Below are positions 1 through 5,512 of a DNA stretch of 12,913 bases, piece after piece. The position numbers were made by a program, and so were the translations under genes. Below the pieces are notes generated by a model that was not told the origin of the DNA, searched no databases, and saw only the letters and a list, made by a program, of their open reading frames with translations. The first letter of the stretch is position 1. Each line of letters starts with the position of its first letter. Origin of the DNA: an uncultured Oscillospiraceae bacterium. Its GTDB lineage: Bacteria > Bacillota > Clostridia > Oscillospirales > Oscillospiraceae. The stretch spans positions 1 to 12,913 of the forward strand of contig CAAGBT010000071.1 of NCBI GenBank assembly GCA_900768135.1. Reading direction: 5' to 3'.

Positions 1-2
1 CC

Positions 3-28
3 GCAAACGGTTTTGACAAACCGTTTGC
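3..28. repeat. perfect 11-bp inverted repeat with 4-nt loop
   Basis: GCAAACGGTTT (3-13) and AAACCGTTTGC (18-28) are exact reverse complements around the loop TGAC. No T-run follows on either strand, so it does not look like an intrinsic terminator. It lies inside the possible plus-strand reading frame ending at 50. It could be a chance palindrome in coding sequence, an operator or an mRNA hairpin. Confidence 0.5.
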
Positions 29-50
29 CGCCAGCAAGTTTGAAGATTAG
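3..50 (+). CDS. possible C-terminal tail of an upstream plus-strand gene (partial)
   Basis: The third forward frame is open from the left edge to a TAG at 48-50 and gives the tail ANGFDKPFAASKFED. Its composition is protein-like and its codons resemble those of neighbouring genes. It would converge on the DUF2812 gene ending at 75, with the hairpin at 60-93 between them. The family cannot be identified from 15 residues. Forward frame 1 is also open, to 78, but gives a less protein-like string, so this call is tentative and needs the sequence to the left. Confidence 0.35.
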   Translation, partial: ANGFDKPFAASKFED

Positions 51-59
51 ACATAAACA

Positions 60-93
60 AATCCTCCGCATGGTCTAAGCCATACGGAGGATT
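60..93 (-). terminator. hairpin at the end of the padR-DUF2812 operon
   Basis: AATCCTCCG (60-68) pairs perfectly with CGGAGGATT (85-93). After one mismatch, ATGG (70-73) pairs with CCAT (80-83). On the minus strand the hairpin is followed by a moderately T-rich stretch (TGTTTATGT). The TAG stop of the DUF2812 gene (75-77) lies in the loop, so the gene's last codons form one arm. If a plus-strand gene ends at 50, the hairpin could serve both directions. The tail is weak, hence moderate confidence. Confidence 0.6.
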
Positions 94-470
94 AACTGTT
101 TTACGGACACCCGTCTATAGCGCGCGGCTTTTTTCTGCTGGGCGATGCGGGAATCCAGGTCGGAGTACAGCTCGAACGGCGTTCCGTCCGCTCTTTTGCG
201 CAGGATAATCAGATCCCCCACGCCGCCGACCTCTTCGATACCGAACTCCGCAAGCTCCGCTACATAAGTAAGGCGGTCCATGCCCGCCTCCTTCACCTGC
301 ACGCGGTATTCGTACTCGCCCGCCTTTCCGCGGCGGTAGGTGGAAACCAGCGAACCGAACTTTTCAAGCAGCCATCCCTCTTCCGCCATTCGGTTCGCCT
401 GCTCCTCGATCCGCTCGGGATCAATGGCATAGCTCGACAAATGCGGCACGATCGTTTTGTCCTTCGCCAT
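75..470 (-). CDS. DUF2812-family protein, short form (131 aa)
   Basis: Function unknown. The sequence matches DUF2812 proteins by features I recognise: an early 'MAEEGWLLEKF' segment (in the family, a stretch on the protein not being a tidy substrate), a central 'GEYEYRVQ' strand, and the 'PFELYSDLDSRI' signature near residues 98-109. Many family members continue into hydrophobic C-terminal segments; this one stops soon after the signature in a basic tail (QQKKAARYRRVSVKQLILRMA region), has no membrane helix or signal peptide, and is probably cytosolic. I chose the ATG at 470 because GGAGG (478-482) lies 7 nt upstream; the ATG at 494 would overlap the upstream gene and place that site inside the frame. 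The gap to the PadR stop is 14 nt, so the two are surely cotranscribed. PadR regulators are commonly paired with DUF2812 or DUF1700 genes, suggesting this is the regulator's main target or partner. Confidence 0.75.
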   Translation of the reverse strand: MAKDKTIVPHLSSYAIDPERIEEQANRMAEEGWLLEKFGSLVSTYRRGKAGEYEYRVQVKEAGMDRLTYVAELAEFGIEEVGGVGDLIILRKRADGTPFELYSDLDSRIAQQKKAARYRRVSVKQLILRMA

Positions 471-484
471 GGTATGTCCTCCTT

Positions 485-799
485 TCAGTACCAACTGCCC
501 GTCAGCGCGTCGCCGTTCGCCGCCAGCTCATGCAGCCGCCGCAGCTCTGCGCGCACAGCCTCGCGGCCTGCGGGCGTGATCTGATATTCCTTCCTGCGTC
601 CCTCGCTCTCGTCGCCGAGCGACACGATCCAGCCGCGCTCGGTCAGCGTTGCGAGCGCGCCGTAGAGCGTGCCCGCGGCGAGCCGCACGCGCCCGCCGCT
701 CAAGCGCTCGACGTTCTGCATGATGCCGTAGCCGTGCAGGGGCGTATTCAGCGAGAGCAAAATATAGAATACCGCTTCCGTCAGCGCCGTCGTCCCCAT
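485..799 (-). CDS. PadR-family winged-helix transcriptional regulator
   Basis: A small DNA-binding repressor of 104 aa, the usual size for short PadR (PadR-s1 type) proteins. The winged helix fills residues 8-80: helix 1 with the HGYGIMQ segment (22-28), the recognition region AAGTLYGALATLTERGW (41-57), and the wing with RRKEYQITPAGREAV (68-82). A short C-terminal helix (83-93) would mediate dimerisation. The ATG at 799 has GGAG at 808-811, 8 nt away. It is first in a two-gene operon with the DUF2812 gene, behind its own promoter (856-884) and a repeat-rich segment (821-856) that could be its operator, so autorepression is likely. The inducer is unknown; PadR proteins respond to phenolics, antibiotics or cell-envelope stress in different species. 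Confidence 0.9.
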   Translation of the reverse strand: MGTTALTEAVFYILLSLNTPLHGYGIMQNVERLSGGRVRLAAGTLYGALATLTERGWIVSLGDESEGRRKEYQITPAGREAVRAELRRLHELAANGDALTGSWY

Positions 800-820
800 T
801 TACACTTCTCCTTTCGTCAG

Positions 821-856
821 CCGTTATACCGTTAACCGATATATCGTCTACCGATA
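821..856 (-). promoter_or_regulatory. candidate PadR operator: clustered repeats between promoter and padR
   Basis: Three patterns overlap downstream of the -10 element. ACCGATA occurs at 835-841 and 850-856 (15-bp period). CCGTTA occurs at 821-826 and 829-834 (8-bp period). CGATATATCG (837-846) is a perfect 10-bp palindrome. A regulator bound here would block transcription of padR and the DUF2812 gene. This is inferred from position and repeat structure; it is not the ATGT/ACAT operator known for classical PadR. Confidence 0.45.
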
Positions 857-884
857 AGCTATCACATCCCGTGCGCTCTGTCAA
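856..884 (-). promoter_or_regulatory. candidate sigma-A promoter of padR-DUF2812
   Basis: On the minus strand a perfect -35 TTGACA (884-879) is followed, after 17 nt, by TAGCTT (861-856), which matches the -10 consensus at only three of six positions. The predicted start lies near 849, about 50 nt before the padR ATG. The -35 box begins three bases after the T-run of the rnjA terminator, so the two units are packed back to back. Confidence 0.5.
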
Positions 885-887
885 TAG

Positions 888-922
888 AAAAAGCAGGGAG
901 CGCAAAATTTTGCACTCCCTGC
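888..922 (-). terminator. intrinsic terminator of rnjA
   Basis: On the minus strand GCAGGGAG (922-915) pairs perfectly with CTCCCTGC (900-893). The interior is the near-palindrome GCAAAATTTTGC (902-913), which can extend the stem. A run of five T follows at 892-888. It lies 16 nt after the rnjA TAA. The plus-strand side has no comparable T-run, so it acts on rnjA. Confidence 0.88.
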
Positions 923-937
923 CCCGCAGTCTTTTAT

Positions 938-2599
938 TTAAAGCCGTGTGATGACCGGCAGCACCATCGGGCTGCGCTTGGTCGCCTTGAAAAGGTAATT
1001 GCTCACCGCGCTGCGGATCGCACCCTTGAGTTCGTTCAGGTCGCGTCCGCGCTTGCCGCGAAAGCCCTCCGCCGTGGACATCGTCAGATTTCTGAGATCC
1101 TGCAGTATCTCCTCGGAATCCTTGACGTAGATGAACCCGCGCGTGATGATCTCCGGCTCTGCCAGCAGATCGCCGTTCTGCGCGGAAACCGGCAGAACGA
1201 CCACGACCATACCGTCCTCGGCAAGATGCTTGCGGTCGCGCAGCACCACCGCGCCAACATCGCCGACGCCATAGCCATCGACAAACACCTCGCCCGCAGG
1301 CGCATAACCGGGTACGCACTTCATTGAGCGCGCGCCGATCTCCACGGCGTCGCCGTTGTCGCAGATGACGATGTTTTTGCGGTCCATGCCCATCTGGAGG
1401 GCAAGGTCCTTGTGGATCTGAAGCATCCGCTGCTCGCCGTGTACGGGGATGAAGTATTTGGGCTTTGTGAGCGCGTGGATGATCTTGAGTTCCTCCTGGC
1501 AGGCATGGCCAGAAACGTGCAGCATATCCGCGCGGTCATAAATGACCTCCACGCCCTTGCGGAACAGCTCGTTGATCACGCGCGAGACGGTGTTCTCGTT
1601 GCCGGGGATGGCGCTCGCCGAGATGATAACGCGGTCGCCGGGGCCGACCTCGATCTGCCTGTGCTGGGAAAACGCCATGCGGTACAGGGCGGACATCTCC
1701 TCGCCCTGCGAGCCGGTGGTAACGATGACCTGCTTTTCCAGCGGCATCGACTTGATCTTGTTGATATCGACCACGGTGTTTTTCGGCGGCTTCATGTAAC
1801 CGAGGTCGGTTGCGACCTTCGTCACGTTTTCCATGCTGCGGCCCGTGACGGCGACCTTGCGCCCGCACTCCGCCGCCGCGTCCATGATCTGCTGGATGCG
1901 GTGGACGTTGGAAGCAAACGTCGTGACGATGATGCGCTGCTTGCAGCCCTGGAAGAGACGGTTGAACGTCCGCCCCACTGTGCGCTCGCTCATCGTGTAG
2001 CCGGGGCGCTCAACGTTCGTCGAATCCGCCAGCAGCGCCAAAACGCCCTGCTTGCCCAGTTCGCCGAAGCGGGCAAGGTCGATGACCTCGCCGTCGATGG
2101 GCGTTGAATCGATCTTGAAGTCACCCGTGTGGACAACGGTGCCAAGCCCCATGTGGATGGCGAAAGCCACGCTGTCCGCGATGGAGTGGTTGACGTGAAT
2201 GAATTCCACGCTGAATTTGCCGGCCTTGACGGTCATGCCGCTTTCCACCGTAACGATCTTCGTCGTCTTCAGCAGGCCGTGTTCTTCAAGCTTCAGACGG
2301 ATGAGGCCCGCCGTCAGGCGCGTGCAGTAGATGGGGATGTTCACCTTCTTGAGGATATACGGCACCGCGCCGATGTGATCCTCGTGTCCGTGCGTGATGA
2401 AAAGGCCGCGGATGCGGTTCTTGTGCTTGACAAGATAGCTCACATCGGGGATCACGCAGTCGATGCCGTACATATCGTCGCCGGGAAAGGCCATGCCGCA
2501 GTCAATTACGATGATCTCGCCGCCGTATTCGTACACGGTCATATTCTTGCCGATCTCATTGAGACCGCCAAGAGGAATAATTTTTAACTGTTCAGCCAA
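938..2599 (-). CDS. rnjA: ribonuclease J (metallo-beta-lactamase/beta-CASP RNase)
   Basis: RNase J is a cytoplasmic enzyme with 5'-to-3' exonuclease and endonuclease activity, central to mRNA decay and rRNA maturation in Firmicutes. At 553 aa it matches B. subtilis RNase J1 in length. The metallo-beta-lactamase core holds the zinc motif HGHEDH (residues 70-75), His140 (in HVNHS) and Asp162 (in HTGDFKID). The beta-CASP insert spans roughly 200-360 and includes STNVERPGYTMSE. The core resumes with LHVSGHA (His363, His367) and PVHGEQRM (His389). The C-terminal domain ends in NELKGAIRSAVSNYLFKATK, typical of the family. The start is a TTG at 2599: no ATG or GTG lies in frame between it and GGAG (2611-2614, 11 nt away), and MAEQLKIIPLGGLNEIGKN is the expected N-terminus. 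It is a single-gene unit with its own terminator and is divergent from gdpP. J1 rather than J2 is assumed; no second copy is visible here. Confidence 0.95.
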   Translation of the reverse strand: MAEQLKIIPLGGLNEIGKNMTVYEYGGEIIVIDCGMAFPGDDMYGIDCVIPDVSYLVKHKNRIRGLFITHGHEDHIGAVPYILKKVNIPIYCTRLTAGLIRLKLEEHGLLKTTKIVTVESGMTVKAGKFSVEFIHVNHSIADSVAFAIHMGLGTVVHTGDFKIDSTPIDGEVIDLARFGELGKQGVLALLADSTNVERPGYTMSERTVGRTFNRLFQGCKQRIIVTTFASNVHRIQQIMDAAAECGRKVAVTGRSMENVTKVATDLGYMKPPKNTVVDINKIKSMPLEKQVIVTTGSQGEEMSALYRMAFSQHRQIEVGPGDRVIISASAIPGNENTVSRVINELFRKGVEVIYDRADMLHVSGHACQEELKIIHALTKPKYFIPVHGEQRMLQIHKDLALQMGMDRKNIVICDNGDAVEIGARSMKCVPGYAPAGEVFVDGYGVGDVGAVVLRDRKHLAEDGMVVVVLPVSAQNGDLLAEPEIITRGFIYVKDSEEILQDLRNLTMSTAEGFRGKRGRDLNELKGAIRSAVSNYLFKATKRSPMVLPVITRL

Positions 2600-2866
2600 T
2601 GCTGGATCAACTCCTTTTTTCTTTGAAAAGTGAAATGGTTGGATTCGTTTTGCATATCATCATGTACGTCCTGCCAGAAGAGCGCAACGCAGAAGAGACG
2701 TCCGTGCCTGTGCTTCGCCCTGCATCACGAAGCAGCTGCACCTGCGGCGTCTTGCTGATCAAAAATGGACTTTTTATTATGATACCGCGCTTGCGTGCGG
2801 TCAAAACCACTGTCGCGCCCGCTGCCGGCACGCTTTCGGCGGCGCAGCAGAGCGCTTGCAGAGGGT
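2600..2866 (-). other. rnjA upstream region / possible long 5' leader
   Basis: No convincing gene is present. Short open frames on both strands lack recognisable motifs and ribosome binding sites. Depending on the promoter used, rnjA would carry a leader of about 170 to 290 nt. One clear hairpin is TGCTTCG (2711-2717) with CGAAGCA (2728-2734) around a 10-nt loop. AGAAGAG is repeated at 2676-2682 and 2691-2697. I recognise no known riboswitch. The rnjA ribosome binding site is GGAG at 2611-2614, preceded in the transcript by an A-run. Confidence 0.5.
2776..2804 (-). promoter_or_regulatory. rnjA: candidate proximal sigma-A promoter of rnjA
   Basis: On the minus strand TTGACC (2804-2799) and CATAAT (2781-2776) are separated by exactly 17 nt. 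Each hexamer matches consensus at five of six positions, the best balanced promoter on this strand in the gap. The predicted start near 2769 gives a leader of about 170 nt. Confidence 0.6.
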
Positions 2867-2875
2867 AGTATAGCA
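2867..2875 (-). promoter_or_regulatory. rnjA: extended -10 element upstream of rnjA
   Basis: The minus strand reads TGCTATACT (2875-2867), an extended -10 (TG-n-TATAAT type). There is no good -35 at 17 nt; that position holds the TATACT of the next upstream candidate. It may be a weak or secondary start. Confidence 0.35.
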
Positions 2876-2889
2876 CATGGCTTGCGAAA

Positions 2890-2917
2890 AGTATACCATA
2901 TTTTTTGTCGATGGCAA
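2890..2917 (-). promoter_or_regulatory. rnjA: candidate distal sigma-A promoter of rnjA
   Basis: On the minus strand TTGCCA (2917-2912) is followed after 16 nt by TATACT (2895-2890), preceded by TGG, giving an extended -10. Both hexamers match consensus at five of six positions. It lies about 17 bp from the -35 of the divergent gdpP promoter, so polymerases may interfere. Confidence 0.5.
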
Positions 2918-2933
2918 AAATTTAACATTTCTG

Positions 2934-2963
2934 TTGTCTCCGCCGCGCGTTTCGTGCTATAAT
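2934..2963 (+). promoter_or_regulatory. gdpP: sigma-A promoter of the gdpP operon
   Basis: TTGTCT (2934-2939) and a perfect TATAAT (2958-2963) are separated by 18 nt. TGC immediately precedes the -10, making it an extended -10. The predicted start near 2970 leaves a short leader of about 35 nt, and AGGAGG (2991-2996) sits 8 nt before the gdpP ATG. Confidence 0.8.
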
Positions 2964-3004
2964 GTAAAAGACTATCATCCTCGTGTGGACAGGAGGCATT
3001 TTTT

Positions 3005-5002
3005 ATGAAGGACCGAAAGATCAGCAAGCTCGTTGAGCCAAGCTTCCGGCTCTACTTCATCGTCGGCTTTCTCTTCGCCGCCGTCACGCTGCGCGTGAGC
3101 ATCCCGCTGGCGCTGTGCGAGGCCGCCGCCATGGCGTTTCTCTGGTGGTATTTCCGCCACACGGCGCAGAAGCGCCGCGAGGGCATCCGCCGCTATATCG
3201 ACGACATGACCGACGATGTGACCACCGCCGACAAGGCCTCCATGCTCTCAGCCCCCTTCGCCATGATGGTCTTCCGTCCCGATACGCAGGAGATCCTCTG
3301 GAGCAACGACAGCTTTTTGCAGCTCACCGGCGTGCGCGAGGACATTTTTAACAACCGCATCACCGATACTCTGCCCGGCTTTCCGACCCACTGGCTGCTG
3401 GAGGGCAAGAGCGAATGCCCCGAAACGGTCGTGATGAACGGCCGGCATTTTCGCGTGTTCGGCAACCTGAGCCACCCCTCGCCCACCCGCCGCGGCAGCA
3501 CGCAGAGCCTTCTTGCCACGACCTACTGGACCGATGTGACCGAGCAGGACGCGCTGCGCGAGGAAAACGCGCGCCGCCGTCCCATTGTCGCCGTGATCTA
3601 CATCGACAACTACGAGGAGCTGATGAAGGCTGGCAGCGAAGCCTCGCGCAGCGCCGTGCTTGCCGCCATTGACGAAAAGCTCAACACCTGGCTCCAGGAT
3701 TCCCACAGCCTGCTGCGCAAGTTTGACCGCAACCGCTATGTGCTTGTCACCACCGAGCAGGAGTATCAAAAGCTGCTGGAGGGCAAGTTCTCCGTGCTGG
3801 ACGCAGTGCGCAGCGTTGTCACCGAGGACGGCGTGGCCGCCACGCTCTCCATCGGTGTGGGGAAGGACGCGGAGGAATACGAAACGCTCTACCAGAACGC
3901 CATGCTTTCGATCGAAATGGCGCTCTCGCGCGGCGGCGACCAGGTCGTTGTGCGCAACCGGCTCGACTTTGAATTCTACGGCGGCAAGGCCAAGTCCCCC
4001 GAAAAGCGCACGAAAGTCAAATCCCGCGTGATGGCAAACGCCCTTGGTGAGCTCATCTCCGACGCCGGGCAGGTCTTCGTCATGGGCCACGCGCACGCGG
4101 ACATGGACGTGGTCGGCGCGGCGGCGGGCATCTGCTGCATCGCGCGCAAGCGCGGCAAAAGGGCGCAGATCGTCATCGACATGGAGGACAATGCGGCAAA
4201 GCCGCTGCTCACCAAGCTTGCGGCGCTGCCGGAATATAAGGATGCGTTCATCTCCGGAAGCGATGCGTTCATCTCCGCGCGCCAGGGCGCGCTGCTCGTG
4301 GTGGTAGACACCAACCGTCCCGATTTTGTAGAATCCACGCAGCTGCTCGACGCCTGCAACCGCGTTGCGGTCATCGACCACCACAGGAGAGCCGCCAGCT
4401 ACATCGAATCCGCCGCGCTCAACTTCCACGAGCCCTACGCCTCCAGCGCGTCCGAGCTGGTCACAGAGCTGCTGCAATACCTTGCCGAGCCGAGCGATCT
4501 GCTCCGCGCAGAGTCGGAGGCACTGCTTGCCGGCATCGTGCTGGATACCAAAAACTTCACCATGCGCACCGGCGGGCGCACATTCGAGGCCGCCGCCTTC
4601 CTGCGCCGCGCAGGCGCGGACACGGCGGACGTGCAGCGCCTGTTTCAAAGCGATCTTGCCGGCATGGTCGAACGCTATGATATCATCCGCCATGCCGAGC
4701 TGGTACACGGCGATATCGCCGTTGCCGCCGTGGAAAAGGAGATCGACCGCGTGACCGCCGCCAAGGCGGCCGACGAACTGCTGACGCTTTCGGGCATTCA
4801 CGCCTCGTTCGTCCTGTTCAAGCACGGCGAGGGCGTAAACCTTTCGGCACGCTCGCTCGGCGAGATCAACGTGCAGTTTATCATGGAAAAGCTCGGCGGA
4901 GGCGGCAATTCCACCACCGCCGGCGGTCAGGTGCCGAACGGCACGGTGGACGCCGTGCGCGAGCAGCTGCTCAACGCCATCGACGAATACATGGAAACAT
5001 AA
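3005..5002 (+). CDS. gdpP: cyclic-di-AMP phosphodiesterase GdpP (YybT family)
   Basis: A membrane-anchored enzyme that hydrolyses c-di-AMP to pApA, controlling osmolyte transport, cell-wall stress and beta-lactam tolerance in Firmicutes. The 665 aa match the family. Order: two membrane helices (about 14-30 and 31-50), a PAS domain (about 75-180), a degenerate GGDEF domain (about 190-320, opening with IVAVIYIDNYEELM and lacking the GGDEF signature), then DHH/DHHA1 (about 340-660). Catalytic residues visible: His362, Asp366 and Asp368 (MGHAHADMD), Asp435 (VVDTNRP), DHH 458-460 and Asp514 (IVLDTK). The DHHA1 glycine motif reads GGGGNSTTAGGQ, with Asn635 where family members usually have His. The ATG at 3005 has AGGAGG 8 nt upstream. 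It is first in the operon; rplI follows after 26 nt, the usual Firmicutes order. Codon use resembles the neighbours. Confidence 0.95.
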   Translation: MKDRKISKLVEPSFRLYFIVGFLFAAVTLRVSIPLALCEAAAMAFLWWYFRHTAQKRREGIRRYIDDMTDDVTTADKASMLSAPFAMMVFRPDTQEILWSNDSFLQLTGVREDIFNNRITDTLPGFPTHWLLEGKSECPETVVMNGRHFRVFGNLSHPSPTRRGSTQSLLATTYWTDVTEQDALREENARRRPIVAVIYIDNYEELMKAGSEASRSAVLAAIDEKLNTWLQDSHSLLRKFDRNRYVLVTTEQEYQKLLEGKFSVLDAVRSVVTEDGVAATLSIGVGKDAEEYETLYQNAMLSIEMALSRGGDQVVVRNRLDFEFYGGKAKSPEKRTKVKSRVMANALGELISDAGQVFVMGHAHADMDVVGAAAGICCIARKRGKRAQIVIDMEDNAAKPLLTKLAALPEYKDAFISGSDAFISARQGALLVVVDTNRPDFVESTQLLDACNRVAVIDHHRRAASYIESAALNFHEPYASSASELVTELLQYLAEPSDLLRAESEALLAGIVLDTKNFTMRTGGRTFEAAAFLRRAGADTADVQRLFQSDLAGMVERYDIIRHAELVHGDIAVAAVEKEIDRVTAAKAADELLTLSGIHASFVLFKHGEGVNLSARSLGEINVQFIMEKLGGGGNSTTAGGQVPNGTVDAVREQLLNAIDEYMET

Positions 5003-5028
5003 TTTATCCCGCAAGGAGGAACACAACA

Positions 5029-5475
5029 ATGAAGGTCATTTTATTACAGGACGTCCGCGGCCAGGGCAAAAAGGGCCAGATGATCGACGCTGCCGAGGGC
5101 TACGCCAGAAACTTTCTGCTGCCCCGCAAGCTCGCCATCCCCGCCACGGCCGATGCGATCAACACCATGAATCTGAAGGAAAAGGCACGCCGCGCCGAGG
5201 AGGCTGCCAACCGTCAGGCAGCCGTAGCGCTGGGCGCCGCGCTCAAAGACGTTACCGTCAGGCTCACGGCCAAGGGCGGCAAGGAAGGCAAGCTGTTCGG
5301 CGCCATCACCAGCAAGGAGATCGCCGAAGGGCTGCTGGCGCAGCACAAGCTTGACGTTCCCAAACAGAAGATCGTCCTCGACGAGCCGATCAAGGCTTTC
5401 GGCACCTATGAGGTCAGGGCAAAGCTCGGCTACGAGGTCAGCGCAAAGTTCACCGTGAGCGTAGCGGAGGAATAA
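5029..5475 (+). CDS. rplI: 50S ribosomal protein bL9
   Basis: A component of the large ribosomal subunit that binds 23S rRNA near the L1 stalk and helps limit frameshifting. The 148 aa are full length. The N-terminal domain (1-50) carries the L9 signature around residues 11-32 (G-GKKG through GYARNFLLP). A long connecting helix (about 42-75, with KEKARRAEEAANRQAA) leads to the C-terminal domain (about 80-148), which contains GKLFGAITSKEIAEGL and ends in a basic-acidic beta strand. The ATG at 5029 has AGGAGG (5014-5019) 9 nt upstream. It lies between gdpP and dnaB, its standard place in Firmicutes. Confidence 0.97.
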   Translation: MKVILLQDVRGQGKKGQMIDAAEGYARNFLLPRKLAIPATADAINTMNLKEKARRAEEAANRQAAVALGAALKDVTVRLTAKGGKEGKLFGAITSKEIAEGLLAQHKLDVPKQKIVLDEPIKAFGTYEVRAKLGYEVSAKFTVSVAEE

Positions 5476-5493
5476 GCGCCAAGCAACACTGCG

Positions 5494-5512
5494 AAAGGAG
5501 GGCGCTGCTTTG
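5494..5512 (+). promoter_or_regulatory. dnaB: ribosome binding site fixing the TTG start of dnaB
   Basis: AAAGGAGGG (5494-5502) places GGAGG 8 nt before TTG at 5510-5512. The next in-frame ATG (5534) has no Shine-Dalgarno sequence, so translation most likely begins at TTG. Confidence 0.8.

Noticed and set aside
528..1319. 263-codon minus-strand open frame spanning padR, its promoter and the rnjA 3' end
   Set aside because: It runs through a strong terminator and is extremely Arg-rich; it is an out-of-frame shadow of padR and rnjA.
1412..2107. 231-codon plus-strand open frame across rnjA
   Set aside because: Low-complexity Asp/Arg/Ala/Val composition with no motif, and it lies antisense to conserved RNase J.
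2607..2876. 89-codon frames on both strands in the rnjA-gdpP gap as possible small genes
   Set aside because: Neither has a ribosome binding site or a recognisable motif, and the minus-strand one covers the best rnjA promoter.
3248..5029. 593-codon open frame antisense to gdpP
   Set aside because: It mirrors gdpP codons almost exactly, is rich in His, Val, Ala, Arg and Gly as expected of the reverse of GC-biased coding DNA, and shows no family motif. gdpP has full catalytic motifs.
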